A stretch of 64,000 nt of DNA from Corbicula japonica. Its lineage: Eukaryota; Mollusca; Bivalvia; Venerida; Cyrenidae. How positions within the stretch are numbered: the first letter of the stretch is position 1; each line of letters starts with the position of its first letter. Shown piece by piece: positions 24,426 to 34,595 of the stretch. The stretch is taken from assembly GCA_038501625.1 (NCBI GenBank), contig JAZAYU010000003.1, positions 5,780,796-5,844,795 of the forward strand. Reading direction: 5' to 3'. Below the pieces are notes generated by a model. It did no database searches, was not told the origin of the DNA, and worked only from the letters and a program-made list of their open reading frames with translations. Made by a program: the position numbers and the translations under genes.

Positions 24426-24805
24426 GGAAATACAAGTATCAATTTCAAAATAGTTGCCACTGGAGTTCAAGGTTCTAGGGTATACCAATCTTAGTAAGCT
24501 CAAACCCAGCCTTCAACCAGACAATGTTGCATGCCAAAGCACGAAAACTTGTAAAACATAAGAAGCTTATAGCACGGTCAAGCAAAACGGTGGGTTACTC
24601 AATGGTCTTACTGAGACCAAAGCCCTAGAAGTCAAATCAGCAATAACACGATGACAGGGACAAAATAAAAGATAGAACCCTAGGTTCTTTCACAAGATTT
24701 CCATAAAAACCTTCATAAACTTCTAAACCACTGCAAACGTCATGCAAACAAAGAAGTAAGCATAAAGATCAACTGTAGATTGGTAAATCACCAAGCAGGC
24801 ACGTT
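24426..24805 (+). repeat. Dispersed repeat family A
   Basis: This aligns over most of its length with 57500-57915. Shared blocks include CAATGTTGCATGC, AAACATAAGAA, AACACGATGACAGGGA and AAGCATAA-GATCAACTGTAG. No coding capacity. Probably a non-autonomous element of unknown type. Confidence 0.75.
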
Positions 24806-26384
24806 GGTATTCTTTTTTTAATATGGTTTTTAGAAAAAAAATGTGGAGAAATGTAAGTTGGCTTTTATTTTCTTTAGTTTTAAATCAAATGTCAACAAAA
24901 TCTTGGCTGAGAAAGACCTTGTTCCAGTATTGATTTTAAACTGCACTTATATTTTTGAATAAAATCAGCGATTAAACTTGCGAAAGGCTTTCCTTTACAT
25001 GTACTACCGATTACCCTGTTTTAAAATTTGTTTCTTTATTGCAAAGATTACGCTCATTTGATCTTTAATACAGTTACACGCTCTGGAAAACTAACACACT
25101 ATGAAATGTTAATACTGTATGATGTTGTACGCGAGACATCACCATCTAAAAAAGGGAAAAAATACAATATGAAATCTGTATTAAGACGAGCTATAAGGCG
25201 CATATTCATATACGGAAAAGCCAAATTAAAAACCACACATTTGCTATACACACCAACATAATTATACAGATGAAAACAAAGAAATTACAAAAGACATTAC
25301 AAACAATTACAACAAATGTAAACACGATGAATAAATGTCTTAAAATTGTCAGTGGAAAGTCATGTTGTCCATGGGGGATTAATCCCGGTTCCAGTGAAAA
25401 ACATGCATTTAATTATTATTTAATACAGATAAGTTGGCAATGTCTATGTATTGTGGGAGGCATATAGAGATTGCAAGCGTCCGAACGTCAGTACGTCCAT
25501 CCGTCCATACATGTAGTTCCCCAAATCTTGTGGCATCAACTCCTCATTAACTACCGGCGAAGTATTTTCGAATTTGCACAGATGATCAAGCAGGATGTGT
25601 AGATGATGGTAAAAAAAGATTTCATGCGACCATTTTTACCAGAGTTATGACCCTTTGTTACAAATGTGTTGAAGCATTTGGGGCATCAGTGATCGAGGAC
25701 ACATTGTAGTTTTTTTTACATTTTGTTTTACTTTTTCACAATATTAATGATTTCCGCGAGATCCTCGAGAAAAAAAACCGTCTTGCACGTGTACTCCTGC
25801 ATACCATATAGCAAATAACAGCACAAAGAAGTTATAACAGAGCTCTCAAGTTGCATAACTCCACTGTGCTACCAAAACGATGCGATAAGAAGTGGCAAAT
25901 AGTAGTTTTAACGCGTAAATTTGTCTTTACCAGCCTGACAGAGTTTATATTCTATTTATAACTGTAAACATCGCCCACTTATAATGGCCGACCAATAGAC
26001 GGTTAGGTAAACACTTCATCCGCAAGTTCTTATTTTAACAAACAATTACAAGTTTCCTAGGTGAATTTACTCCAACCAACCCATCTACTCAACTTTGTTG
26101 CACGCAAAAGTAAATAAGAAACTTATGGTACTGTTAAGCGAAACTAAACTGGTAGGTAACTCATCTCAAAGGGAAAATTCAAAGAAGCATTTACTTTATT
26201 AAAAATAATAGGAATACAAAAAGAGTAAGCGATAATTGTTATGTAGATTACCAGATCAAGAAAAAAGACACAAGGCGGGTATAACCACCAGAACCGGTGA
26301 AAGAACGAAACAGGTCACTAGGATTTAGAAAGGAACGACTGTTATCTGTCTAACAATGATAATAAATCCAGTGTTCCAAAATTT
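24806..26384. other. Non-coding stretch with dispersed-repeat fragments
   Basis: About 25490-25700 has ACGTCCATCCGTCCATACAT and CCAGAGTTATGACCCTTTGT, wording typical of bivalve interspersed repeats. About 26030-26180 resembles part of family A (CTCCAACCAACCCATCTACTC). No gene is seen. Confidence 0.45.
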
Positions 26385-26394
26385 GATCACAGTA

Positions 26395-27432
26395 AACCAG
26401 GAGAAATAAAAATACTTTGTTTAAATGTAGGTGGTATTCTTTCAAAACTTCGGATTCCTGAATTCATATCGTTTTTAAAAGAATATGATGTTATTGGTCT
26501 CCAGGAAACAAAAACTGATGACACCTATAGCTTACAAGTTGAAGGTTTCAAAGTGCATGTTTTAAACCGACAAATGTTATCCAGATATCGCCCCGGGGGT
26601 ATAGCTCTTTTAATCAGGAACGAGTCAGTGTAGATGCAAACTCAAAAAGGAAACTTATTCAATTTTTCACTATTTCAAAGCAAATTTATGGTAATGACAA
26701 TAGTAATCAAGACGATTTAAAGTGTGGAATTATTTATATACCACCCTCAGGTTCAAAATGTGCACACCCGGAACCTTTTTCGAAATACAAAATGAATTAT
26801 ATAGATATTGTTCAAATTGCAGTGATATTTTATAGTTTTGAGATTACAATGCTAGATGTGGTAATTTAGCTGATTTTGTTGAAGTTGACACTTTTTTATC
26901 TGATATGTATAATCTTCAATACGTCCAGGACGAAATGGTTGAAAGCTTAAGCGAGTTTAATATTTGTAATGTCCCAATTGTACGCCGTACTGCTGATAAT
27001 ACAGTTAATAACTATGGTCAACAATTGATTTATTAAAAATAATCTGTTATATTTCTTAAATGGAAGAATCGGACCAGATTTTGAAAAATCAAAACCTGCA
27101 TGCAGAAACGTAAGCACTGTAGACTATTTTGTTTCAAGTTCCGCCGTTTTTAAAAATGGCACAGATTTTTTTTGCGTTCATGATTTCTGTGATCTTTACT
27201 CAGACGTCCATTGCCCAATATTGTTAACACTGAAAAGCAAGTTTAACAAAAATACCACTCGGCAAAATTCTGAAAAAATATCAAGTATTAAAATATGGGA
27301 TCCAGATAAAAAGGAATTATATATCGAAAATTTTGACATTCTACGTTTGGTTGAAATCGAATCGAAATTAGATAGAATTACTGAAGAAAGAGTTTTTACA
27401 CAGTCTGCTATTGACGATATAGTAACCGACAT
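26395..27432 (+). pseudogene. LINE endonuclease (APE-type) domain, broken
   Basis: The APE-like endonuclease nicks target DNA for reverse transcription. Pieces in different frames show the order expected: KILCLNVGGI, YDVIGLQETK, GGIALLIRNE, DYNARCGN, GRIGPDFEKSKPACRN, VDYFV, and SDVHCPI near the end. At least three frameshifts or stops separate these pieces. The last open stretch (27221 onward) reads to VTDI, where the tyrosine-recombinase element begins. Confidence 0.87.
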
Positions 27433-27514
27433 TAGTAGTCACGAGACAAAGGTCATAACCTATTCTGCTACGTCATACAGCTGATGACGTAGCACTGCGT
27501 TCTTTGCTTGTTCA
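27433..27514 (+). repeat. Split direct repeat A1 (left end)
   Basis: 82 bp starting TAGTAGTCACGAGACAAAGG and ending TCTTTGCTTGTTCA. Identical to A2 at 31638-31719. It contains the near-palindrome TGCTACGTCATACAGCTGA-TGACGTAGCA, a possible recombinase or regulatory site. Confidence 0.95.
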
Positions 27515-27563
27515 CTCTGGGCGAGAGCACGCTTTTTCTTTACACGCCGTGTAAATTTTCTAT

Positions 27564-28313
27564 ATGGACGAAAAATTTGATAGATTTTGTGAGGACGTTA
27601 ATCACAGACTGTGTCAGTTGGAGTTAAAGGTTTCTGAGCGAACATATGTGTCAAATTCATCGCCGTTAGGGCCAAAATCGGATCGTTTTCCTGACAGCCA
27701 CGTGGAGCCGGTGGCCACCGGACACGCGCAGACTTGTGCCTCCGGTAGTGTTCATGATACCCAGGGGGATTTTCAGGCTTTGAAGGACTCTTTGGCACGT
27801 ATCAAACTGCCTCCCGAGTTGAGACTAAATGAATCCCGTCAAGGAATCAAGAAAGCAGACCAGCCTGTGTTGAACGTTTTAACACGATGCAGTAGATACA
27901 ACGAAACAGCAGTGCGTTTACTGTCTACTATTGAGGCAGGTCAGTCAATTACACAGGACACTTTAGATCAATTTATGGTAATTTTTAATGCGCAGTGCAA
28001 ATACCTGCAAGATGAATTCGCTGCTATTCTGGTCAATGGACAGTTTGATAGCTCAACGTCCAGGCTGTTTAGAGCTTTGCAACGCAACACGTCAGGTTTG
28101 AACCCGGAATCTCTAGATTCTTTACGCACAGCAGCTACGCTATCTGCAGCTGGTAGACCAGCTCGTGGATCCGGATCAATTCAGCAGTTTCGGGGTCGAG
28201 GACGAGGATCGTACGGCCGACAAGACGTGTTTCAGGGTTTTGCACAAAGGCAGTTTCCAAACAAGCGATTCAATAAGGATAACTACCACGCAACGGAGGA
28301 TAAGGACGAGTAG
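27564..28313 (+). CDS. Gag-like protein of the tyrosine-recombinase retrotransposon
   Basis: 249 residues, in the position where DIRS/PAT elements carry their nucleic-acid-binding structural protein. The first ATG (27564) lies 50 bp after A1. The N-terminal third is polar (MDEKFDRFCEDV). The middle is predicted helical with an LPPELRLNES motif and CSRYNETAVRLLST. The C-terminal 60 residues are rich in Arg, Gly and Gln (QFRGRGRGSYGRQ), typical of RNA binding. No CCHC knuckle is seen. It ends 82 bp before the RT frame. Assignment rests on position and composition, as these Gag proteins are poorly conserved. Confidence 0.75.
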   Translation: MDEKFDRFCEDVNHRLCQLELKVSERTYVSNSSPLGPKSDRFPDSHVEPVATGHAQTCASGSVHDTQGDFQALKDSLARIKLPPELRLNESRQGIKKADQPVLNVLTRCSRYNETAVRLLSTIEAGQSITQDTLDQFMVIFNAQCKYLQDEFAAILVNGQFDSSTSRLFRALQRNTSGLNPESLDSLRTAATLSAAGRPARGSGSIQQFRGRGRGSYGRQDVFQGFAQRQFPNKRFNKDNYHATEDKDE

Positions 28314-28395
28314 CAGTTGTTTCCCTTAGTGTGTTAAAACGTGTTTTAACAAGTAATCGAGTTTCTTCCCTTTTATCAGTGTTGTCAATTTATAC

Positions 28396-30261
28396 ATGTG
28401 TGTAAACAAATTAAAATCGTGTGTTGAGGCTTGGCACCAGATTCAAGCACCTGATTACGTGATTGAATGGATACAAAATGGAGTAAGCATTCCTTTTTCG
28501 TCTGATGTTGAATCATTTGAATTAGAAAACCATTCATTTAATTTTAAGCAGAGTTCATTTGTTAATTCAGAGATTGACAGACTTCTTCATTGTGGTTTTA
28601 TTGATATTTGTGGTGATAAACCACTGTGTGTAAGCCCCCTCGGCGTTGTACCAAAGAAGCGAGGGAAGCTTCGACTCATAACTGACTTACGAAGACTGAA
28701 TTCCCACTGTGACGTTCCAAAATACCGCAACGAGGATATTCGGGACACTGTGAAGTTACTTCAGCCAAGTGATTATTTTGTCAGTACAGACATAAGAGAC
28801 GGGTTCTTTCACATTCCAGTGCACAAAGATTTTCGTAAATATCTAGGTTTTAAATGGAACGGTATTTATTACTCTTGGAATGTTTTAGTTTTTGGCCTAT
28901 GTTGCTCACCATATTATTTCAACAAGATTGTTAGACCTGTAATTACTTATTTAAGATCTTTGGGGCTGCGTGTTACAGTTTTTGTGGATGATTTTCTTTT
29001 AGCAGCTCATATTTCATGTATAACTGATCACAAAGACTTGTTATTGCACACTTTACAGGATTTAGGTTTTTCTGTAAATTTTGAAAAATCTGTTTTGGTC
29101 CCTAGGCAATCTATAGGTTTTATTGGCTACACTATTTCTTCAGTAGGGTCAAAGTTGTTGGTTAAGGCACAGAGTCAGAGGGTGTCATCAGTAAAACACA
29201 CACTTAGACATATTTTAAAGCATCAGTCTGTGTCTGCCCGTACTCTGGCTAAAGCCTTGGGTAAATGTGTTTCGGTGGCCTGGGTAGTTTCCCCAGGTAA
29301 ATTATTTTTACGGAAATCATACAGGCTCCTAAGTTCTAGGTTATCTTGGGAGGATAAGCTTGTTTTGACTGCTGAGGTGACAGAGGAGTTACAGTGGTGG
29401 CTATCGTCTATTGATTATTGGAACGCTCGTGAAGTATGCGCAGAAATAATTCAGGCCCAGGTATTTACGGATGCCAGCGCACTGGGTTGGGGCGCGGTAT
29501 ACAACGGCAGAGTCGCGTCTGGGGACTGGAACAAACGCGTTTCATATCTGACATCAAACGAGAGAGAAATGTTAGCAATTTTAATGGCTTTGAAGGCTTT
29601 CGCGAGTCTGCTACAGGGTTTAACAGTTCAGTTTTTCACGGACAATATTACGGCCAGGGCTTATGTAAATCATATGGGAGGCCCGAGTCCCACCCTGTCT
29701 GCATTGGCTTTTGCAATATGGTCAGAGGCCACAGAGCTTGGGATCACGCTTCGTTGCGAACATATTGCGGGCGTCCAGAACGGTCAGGCAGATTACTGGT
29801 CGCGAACGCCAGACAAACACAATTGGATGCTACATCCCAGAGTTTTTCGGTACTTAGACCAGTTATATGGCAAACACACAATAGACAGATTTGCAAACTG
29901 CCAAAACACGCAGGTAGCTCGCTTCAACAGCCGTTACTGGGATCCTCTATCCGAGGGTGTCGATGCCCTTGCACAGGACAACTGGGGTTGCGAAAACAAC
30001 TATGTAAACCCCCCTTTTTGTCTAATACCTCGCGTTTTAGATGTTGTAGAAAAACAACAAGCACACGCTACACTTATCGCACCTGTCTGGAAAGCCCAGA
30101 CCTGGTTTCGTCGTCTGTTAAAAATGACAGTATCTCCACCACTGCAGCTCCCAAATTCTCACAATATATTTCGGGCAATGAGCGTGGCACTTCCGGAACC
30201 TCGTCGGAACCGAAAGTGGAAAATCTGTGCCTGGAGGATATATGGAGGGAAAATCTCTTAG
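28396..30261 (+). CDS. Reverse transcriptase / RNase H / methyltransferase-like polyprotein
   Basis: 621 residues, no break. Residues about 55-250 are the reverse transcriptase: PLGVVPKKRGKLRLITDLR, catalytic Asp132 in STDIRDGFF, and the FVDD box with Asp198-Asp199. Residues about 355-470 are RNase H, with Asp359 (FTDAS), Glu391 (NEREM), Asp416 (FTDN) and Asp466 (GQADYWSR) as the likely acid residues. Residues about 480-600 contain DRFA, QDNWGCENNYVNPPF (NPPF at 538-541) and APVWKAQTWF, which resembles the Dam-like adenine methyltransferase domain known from DIRS/PAT elements. No protease or integrase is present, as expected. The last 826 nt overlap the recombinase frame. The protein would copy the element's RNA into DNA. 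Confidence 0.93.
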   Translation: MCVNKLKSCVEAWHQIQAPDYVIEWIQNGVSIPFSSDVESFELENHSFNFKQSSFVNSEIDRLLHCGFIDICGDKPLCVSPLGVVPKKRGKLRLITDLRRLNSHCDVPKYRNEDIRDTVKLLQPSDYFVSTDIRDGFFHIPVHKDFRKYLGFKWNGIYYSWNVLVFGLCCSPYYFNKIVRPVITYLRSLGLRVTVFVDDFLLAAHISCITDHKDLLLHTLQDLGFSVNFEKSVLVPRQSIGFIGYTISSVGSKLLVKAQSQRVSSVKHTLRHILKHQSVSARTLAKALGKCVSVAWVVSPGKLFLRKSYRLLSSRLSWEDKLVLTAEVTEELQWWLSSIDYWNAREVCAEIIQAQVFTDASALGWGAVYNGRVASGDWNKRVSYLTSNEREMLAILMALKAFASLLQGLTVQFFTDNITARAYVNHMGGPSPTLSALAFAIWSEATELGITLRCEHIAGVQNGQADYWSRTPDKHNWMLHPRVFRYLDQLYGKHTIDRFANCQNTQVARFNSRYWDPLSEGVDALAQDNWGCENNYVNPPFCLIPRVLDVVEKQQAHATLIAPVWKAQTWFRRLLKMTVSPPLQLPNSHNIFRAMSVALPEPRRNRKWKICAWRIYGGKIS

Positions 30262-31247
30262 ATAAGGGATGGTCAAATGAACTAATTAATAGACTTGACT
30301 TTAGTTTGGCTAAAGGTACGTTTACTTCTTACAACAATGTTCTGGGTAAGCTGTATGTATTTTGTGCTGACAAAAAGTGCTTATTTCCACCTTCTGATAC
30401 TTGTTTATTAGCTGAATTCTTTTCAGACATTGCTAAGAGGTCAACTAGACCCAGTTCTGTGTTAAGAACATCGCTTGCTGCTATTGGGCATTTGTACAAA
30501 GCCAAAGAGCAGACTAATTTGGTTGAAGATCATTTTATTCGGCTATTTATTACAGGATTGGTCAAATCTGGGACCACTACCCCAATGACAAAATCAAAGG
30601 TAATGCCTATTAGGAACTTTAATGACATGTTCTCACTTTGGCCATGTAATCAAGACCTAGATGAGAAACGGTTAAGGTTAAAGTGCATAACCCTTTTAGC
30701 GTTGACTTTAATGCTTCGCCCTTCTGACATTGCTCCTAATGGTCGTATCTTTACTGCCGATGGGGACTCTAGCTTAATTGACTTCTCCACCGATCAGTTA
30801 CAGTTTTGTGAGGGTTATGCAAAAGTCACTTTCTTTGGGATTAAAAACGATACGTCTAGAACGGGTTTTGAGGTAGTTTTACCTGCAGGAAATAACTCTG
30901 ACCTTGACCCGGTAAGCTGTCTTAAATGTTACATCGAGCGCACCCAGAAGTATCGTGCTGCTGGGGGTCCTGTGTTTATTGGGCTTAAACATCCAAGAGG
31001 GGCTTTGAGGGCAGCGTCTATAGCCAAAATACTTGATGAGTCAATTGTGTTAGCTGGATTAGATGGTCAGGGTTATTCGGCTAAATCTTTTCGACCTACA
31101 GGAGCTACAACGGCTATTGCTGAAAATATAAATCCAGAGATAGTGCGTAAAGTCGGCCGTTGGAAAAGTTCAGAAGTCTTTTTCACACACTATGTGCATT
31201 CACAAACCCCTGCAGATTTCACTGACCTGGTGTTAGGACATGAATAG
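29436..31247 (+). CDS. Tyrosine recombinase of the retrotransposon
   Basis: Open frame of 603 codons, overlapping the RT frame in another register for 29436-30261. Recognisable recombinase starts near residue 265 (about 30228), so the first 260 codons may be mostly a shadow of the RT frame and the true start is unknown. From 275 to 380 lies a core-binding-like helical domain (GWSNELINRLDFSLAKGTFTSY). The catalytic domain shows Arg428 (LMLRPSDIA), Arg553 in KSFRPTGAT, Trp576 in GRWKSSE and the nucleophile Tyr586 (FFTHYVH). In the usual H-x-x-R box the His is replaced by Lys550. It would integrate the circular cDNA by recombination. Expression from an overlapping frame suggests internal initiation, a spliced RNA or frameshifting. 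Confidence 0.9.
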   Translation: MRRNNSGPGIYGCQRTGLGRGIQRQSRVWGLEQTRFISDIKRERNVSNFNGFEGFRESATGFNSSVFHGQYYGQGLCKSYGRPESHPVCIGFCNMVRGHRAWDHASLRTYCGRPERSGRLLVANARQTQLDATSQSFSVLRPVIWQTHNRQICKLPKHAGSSLQQPLLGSSIRGCRCPCTGQLGLRKQLCKPPFLSNTSRFRCCRKTTSTRYTYRTCLESPDLVSSSVKNDSISTTAAPKFSQYISGNERGTSGTSSEPKVENLCLEDIWRENLLDKGWSNELINRLDFSLAKGTFTSYNNVLGKLYVFCADKKCLFPPSDTCLLAEFFSDIAKRSTRPSSVLRTSLAAIGHLYKAKEQTNLVEDHFIRLFITGLVKSGTTTPMTKSKVMPIRNFNDMFSLWPCNQDLDEKRLRLKCITLLALTLMLRPSDIAPNGRIFTADGDSSLIDFSTDQLQFCEGYAKVTFFGIKNDTSRTGFEVVLPAGNNSDLDPVSCLKCYIERTQKYRAAGGPVFIGLKHPRGALRAASIAKILDESIVLAGLDGQGYSAKSFRPTGATTAIAENINPEIVRKVGRWKSSEVFFTHYVHSQTPADFTDLVLGHE

Positions 31248-31554
31248 GTGCAATGTTCTTACAGTACTTGTGTATGTGATTTGGATTATTCTGTAAGGCT
31301 ATAGGACATGAATATTTCAGAGATTTTAATAGGTCAGTCAGTATCTTGTAATACGGCCAGTTGATAACTGTATATATTGTCATTTTATTAGGTTTGTATT
31401 AGCCGTTTGCTTGTAAATATTTCGTTTCATATAGTAACAGTTAATGTTTAAATCTGTGCATATGCGGAGTTCTGTGAACCACCTTAAAGTCATTTGGTTT
31501 GTGTAGATAGATCTAATTTGTTTTTAAATGTCATTATAGGCAGACGTACTCATT

Positions 31555-31638
31555 AATATGGCATATGTGTTTTATTGTTAATTAAATAAAATTACACTAA
31601 AACTGTCCTTTGTCTTGGTGACGTATATTTAACAAAAT
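31555..31638 (+). repeat. Split direct repeat B1
   Basis: 84 bp from AATATGGCATATGTGTTTTA to TATTTAACAAAAT, identical to B2. Its last T is also the first T of A2. It contains AATAAA (AATTAAATAAAATTA), which may serve as the poly(A) signal. Confidence 0.95.
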
Positions 31639-31719
31639 AGTAGTCACGAGACAAAGGTCATAACCTATTCTGCTACGTCATACAGCTGATGACGTAGCAC
31701 TGCGTTCTTTGCTTGTTCA
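31638..31719 (+). repeat. Split direct repeat A2
   Basis: Identical to A1 over 82 bp. It directly follows B1, so this junction reproduces a joined right and left terminus. Confidence 0.95.
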
Positions 31720-31800
31720 GTTTCATGATGTTTAGTTAGTTGTTTGGTATGTCTGTTTGGTATATAAGTATGTATGTGTATATCGAGTGAACATGTAGAG

Positions 31801-31884
31801 AATATGGCATATGTGTTTTATTGTTAATTAAATAAAATTACACTAAAACTGTCCTTTGTCTTGGTGACGTATATTTAACAAAAT
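31801..31884 (+). repeat. Split direct repeat B2 (right end)
   Basis: Identical to B1 over 84 bp. Immediately after it (GGAATTTTGTTCGCC) the interrupted LINE resumes. Confidence 0.95.
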
Positions 31885-34200
31885 GGAATTTTGTTCGCCG
31901 AAAATTCTAAAGAAACTTTTGGTATGGTGCTTCGGACGAACCATAAGCCAAAACATAATAATAAATAAATAAATAAATAAAAATAATAAAGATTGTTATC
32001 GAATGAGGAACGTATACCATAAAACACGCAAATTATATAACAAATATAAAACGGAATATAACAAAGAACGCTTAAAGGAAGTAAGCAAAAAATACAAAGA
32101 AACGCTGCGTATCTCAAATAAAAACTTTAACTTAAATCGAATAAATGAACGTCGAAATCTAAAGCATGCAGACCCAAGACAATATTGGAAGATAATTAAC
32201 ACTGATTCTAGTAAATCGTCATATAGTGCAAATCTTGATGACTTTTACACATTCTTTAAAAACGTTAATGAAACACAAGTAAACGAAACCGAAACGGACG
32301 ACTTAAATTTATATTTAAATAACATGGAAAACGAAGAAATTAACAAAGAAATAAGCGAACAAGAAATATTAAAAGCGTCAAATTCTCTTAAAAATAACGA
32401 ATCGCCAGGTTGTGATAATATCGTAAATGAGCAAATTAAAGCAACTTTACATTATATGTTACCTATTTACAAGAAATTGTTTAACAGTACCTGAATGTTG
32501 GACAGTAGGCATCATTAAACCAATATATAAAAACAAAAGGGACCCCAAATTACCTGAAAACTACAGACCGATTTCATTACTTAGTTGTTTTGAAAAATTA
32601 TTTACGAGTTTTAAACAACAGACTTACAGCATGGGCGGATAAGGTTATCTTATTTCACATAATCAATCGCAATTTAGGAAAAATCATTCAACCGTTGACA
32701 ATTTATTTATTTTAAAAGTTTAATAGACATTGTGCATTTTGACAAGAAAAAAAATATTCTGCTGCTTTGTTGATTTTAAACAATGTTTTGACTCAATTTG
32801 GAGGATCGGATTATGAAAAAAAATTGTTAAATGAAAAGATAAACGGAAAATGTTTCAATATTATTAAAAGCATGTACAATAATATAAAATCGAAAATTCA
32901 AACAAGTGAGGGCAGCACCCCATTTTTAACTGTGTAAACGGTGTGAGACAAGGTGAGAATTTATCACCCTTTTTATTTAGCATATACTTAAATGACCTTG
33001 AATATTTCTTAAGGGACAGAAATATTAAAGGTATAAAAAAACATGAAATTGTTTATAATGCACATTTGTATTTTAAACTTTTGATATTGCTGTATGCAGA
33101 CGATACTGTTATTTTTAGCGATAATAAAACTAATATGCAGAACGCATTCAATTCTTTTAAACATTATTGTGACATTTGGAAATCAACAGTAAATGTTGAC
33201 AAAACAAAAAATATTATTTTTAGTAAAGGGAGAATATCCCAAAACAGAAACTTCAAAATAGGCACAGAAAATATTGAAACAATAACCGAGTACAAATATT
33301 TAGGTGTTTACTTTTCTAGAACAGGTTCTTTCACAAAAACGAAAAAATATTTAGCAGAACAAGCAAACAAGGCCATGTTTTCTCTCCTCAGAAAGATAAA
33401 CAACCTCTCGTTGTCGTACGATATACAAATAGATCTTTTCGAAAAAACAATAAAGCCTATTTTATTATACGGATGTGAAATTTGGGGGTTTGGAAATATT
33501 GATATTTTAGAACGAGTTCAACTGAAATTTTATAAATACATTTTTGGGTTAAATAAGTCAACACCAACTCATATGATTTATGGCGAGTTAGGTGTAATGC
33601 CAATAAATATAGAAATTAAGAAGCGAGTGATATCGTTTTGGACAAAAATTGCTGATAATACAGAAGATACTAATACAAAATTAGCACACAATGTTTACGA
33701 ATTTATTTTCAATCTTCATATGAAAAACAACGTAAAGTCAGAATGGATTAATAATGTTAAAACAATTTTGTGTTTACACGGATACTCAGGAGTGTGGTAT
33801 AGTCAAAGTTTTTATAAACAGGAAATGGCTTATAAAAAGTATTCATAGAAAATTGCAAGATAGTTTTATTCAAAGTTGGATGTCTGAAATAAATCGTAGT
33901 TCAAATAATTTATATAAAACGTATAAAACAGAGTTCAAACAAAGTAAATATATATATCAGTCTTACCCAGTTATCTCAGTAAATCGATGATGGCATTTTT
34001 TTACAAGAAATCACCATTTGCCCATTGAACTGGGAAGATGGAGAGGTATTCCTCTTAACGAAAGAAAATGTAATTATTGTGGAGATTTAGGAGACGAATT
34101 TCATTATATATTACAATGTAATCACTTTAATACCTTAAGATAAAAATTGTCAAACCCTTTTATTATAGGAGGCCGAATACACAGAAACTTAACAATCTTT
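31885..34200 (+). pseudogene. LINE reverse transcriptase and C-terminal region, broken
   Basis: This continues the LINE split at 27432. A linker (FAENSKETFGMVLRTN) leads into an AAAT microsatellite at about 31953-31985 that has disrupted the frame. RT blocks follow: NNESPGCDNI, VGIIKPIYKNK, LPENYRPISLLSCFEKL, DFKQCFDSIW (32770s), NGVRQGENLSPFLFSIYLN (32943 onward) and LLYADDTV, the catalytic box. The longest open piece, 32943-33848, runs on to LLYGCEIWGFGN and GELGVMPINIE. Near 34060-34130 a C-x2-C-x8-H-x4-C motif (CNYCGD to LQCN) is a zinc-knuckle-like end. Several stops and shifts (32494, 32640s, 33848) make it non-functional. RT blocks and APE endonuclease are clear; the clade is not assigned. 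Confidence 0.9.
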
Positions 34201-34595
34201 TAAATACAGAAAATAGATTTAAATTAAAGAGACTAAGTTTATTCATTGTCATCATAAGAAAAACCATAAATTCTTGACAAACTGAATTTCAAGGATAGCA
34301 AAATATCATAAAATTATACACTGTATAACTACTATTTTACTATATGCATGTTCTTTACAATACACACTTCTACTGTAATAATCCAAATCAGTATATTATT
34401 CGTATAAACGATTGTTGTTTAAGCATTATAATTTCGTTACAACTACACATATTGTGTAATATATGTCATTTCCAATTATATTGTCGTCATTGATTATCAT
34501 ATTTTATGTATTTCATGTTTTTTGCTATTGTTGTTCTTTGTATTAAGAAACTTAGCATGTAAATAAAGTTTGAAAGTTTGATTTCTCCGTATACC

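Larger units (their letters stand above)
27433..31884 (+). mobile_element. Tyrosine-recombinase retrotransposon (PAT/DIRS-like), apparently intact
   Basis: A 4.45-kb element with three long open frames: Gag-like, RT/RNase H/methyltransferase-like, and an overlapping tyrosine recombinase. Its ends are split direct repeats: A1 (27433-27514) at the left, then after the ORFs B1 (31555-31638), A2 (31638-31719) and B2 (31801-31884). A1 equals A2 and B1 equals B2 base for base. The B1-A2 junction equals the right end joined to the left end, as expected for a circular intermediate integrated by recombination. There is no target-site duplication, and removing the element restores the LINE frame exactly. 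Split direct repeats with a methyltransferase-like motif point to PAT-type rather than Ngaro (no such motif) or classical DIRS (inverted ends). Confidence 0.92.
26385..34595 (+). mobile_element. APE-type LINE (non-LTR retrotransposon), decayed and split by another element
   Basis: An endonuclease region (26395-27432) and a reverse-transcriptase region (31885-34200) of one LINE are separated by the tyrosine-recombinase element at 27433-31884. Joining the flanks at a single T restores one continuous frame (VTDIG then ILFAENSKE), so both halves are one insertion. The 3' UTR ends near 34590 with AGCATGTAAATAAAGTTTG, as in the truncated copy at 17240-17735. Many frameshifts and stops show it is dead. 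The 5' boundary is uncertain. Confidence 0.88.
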
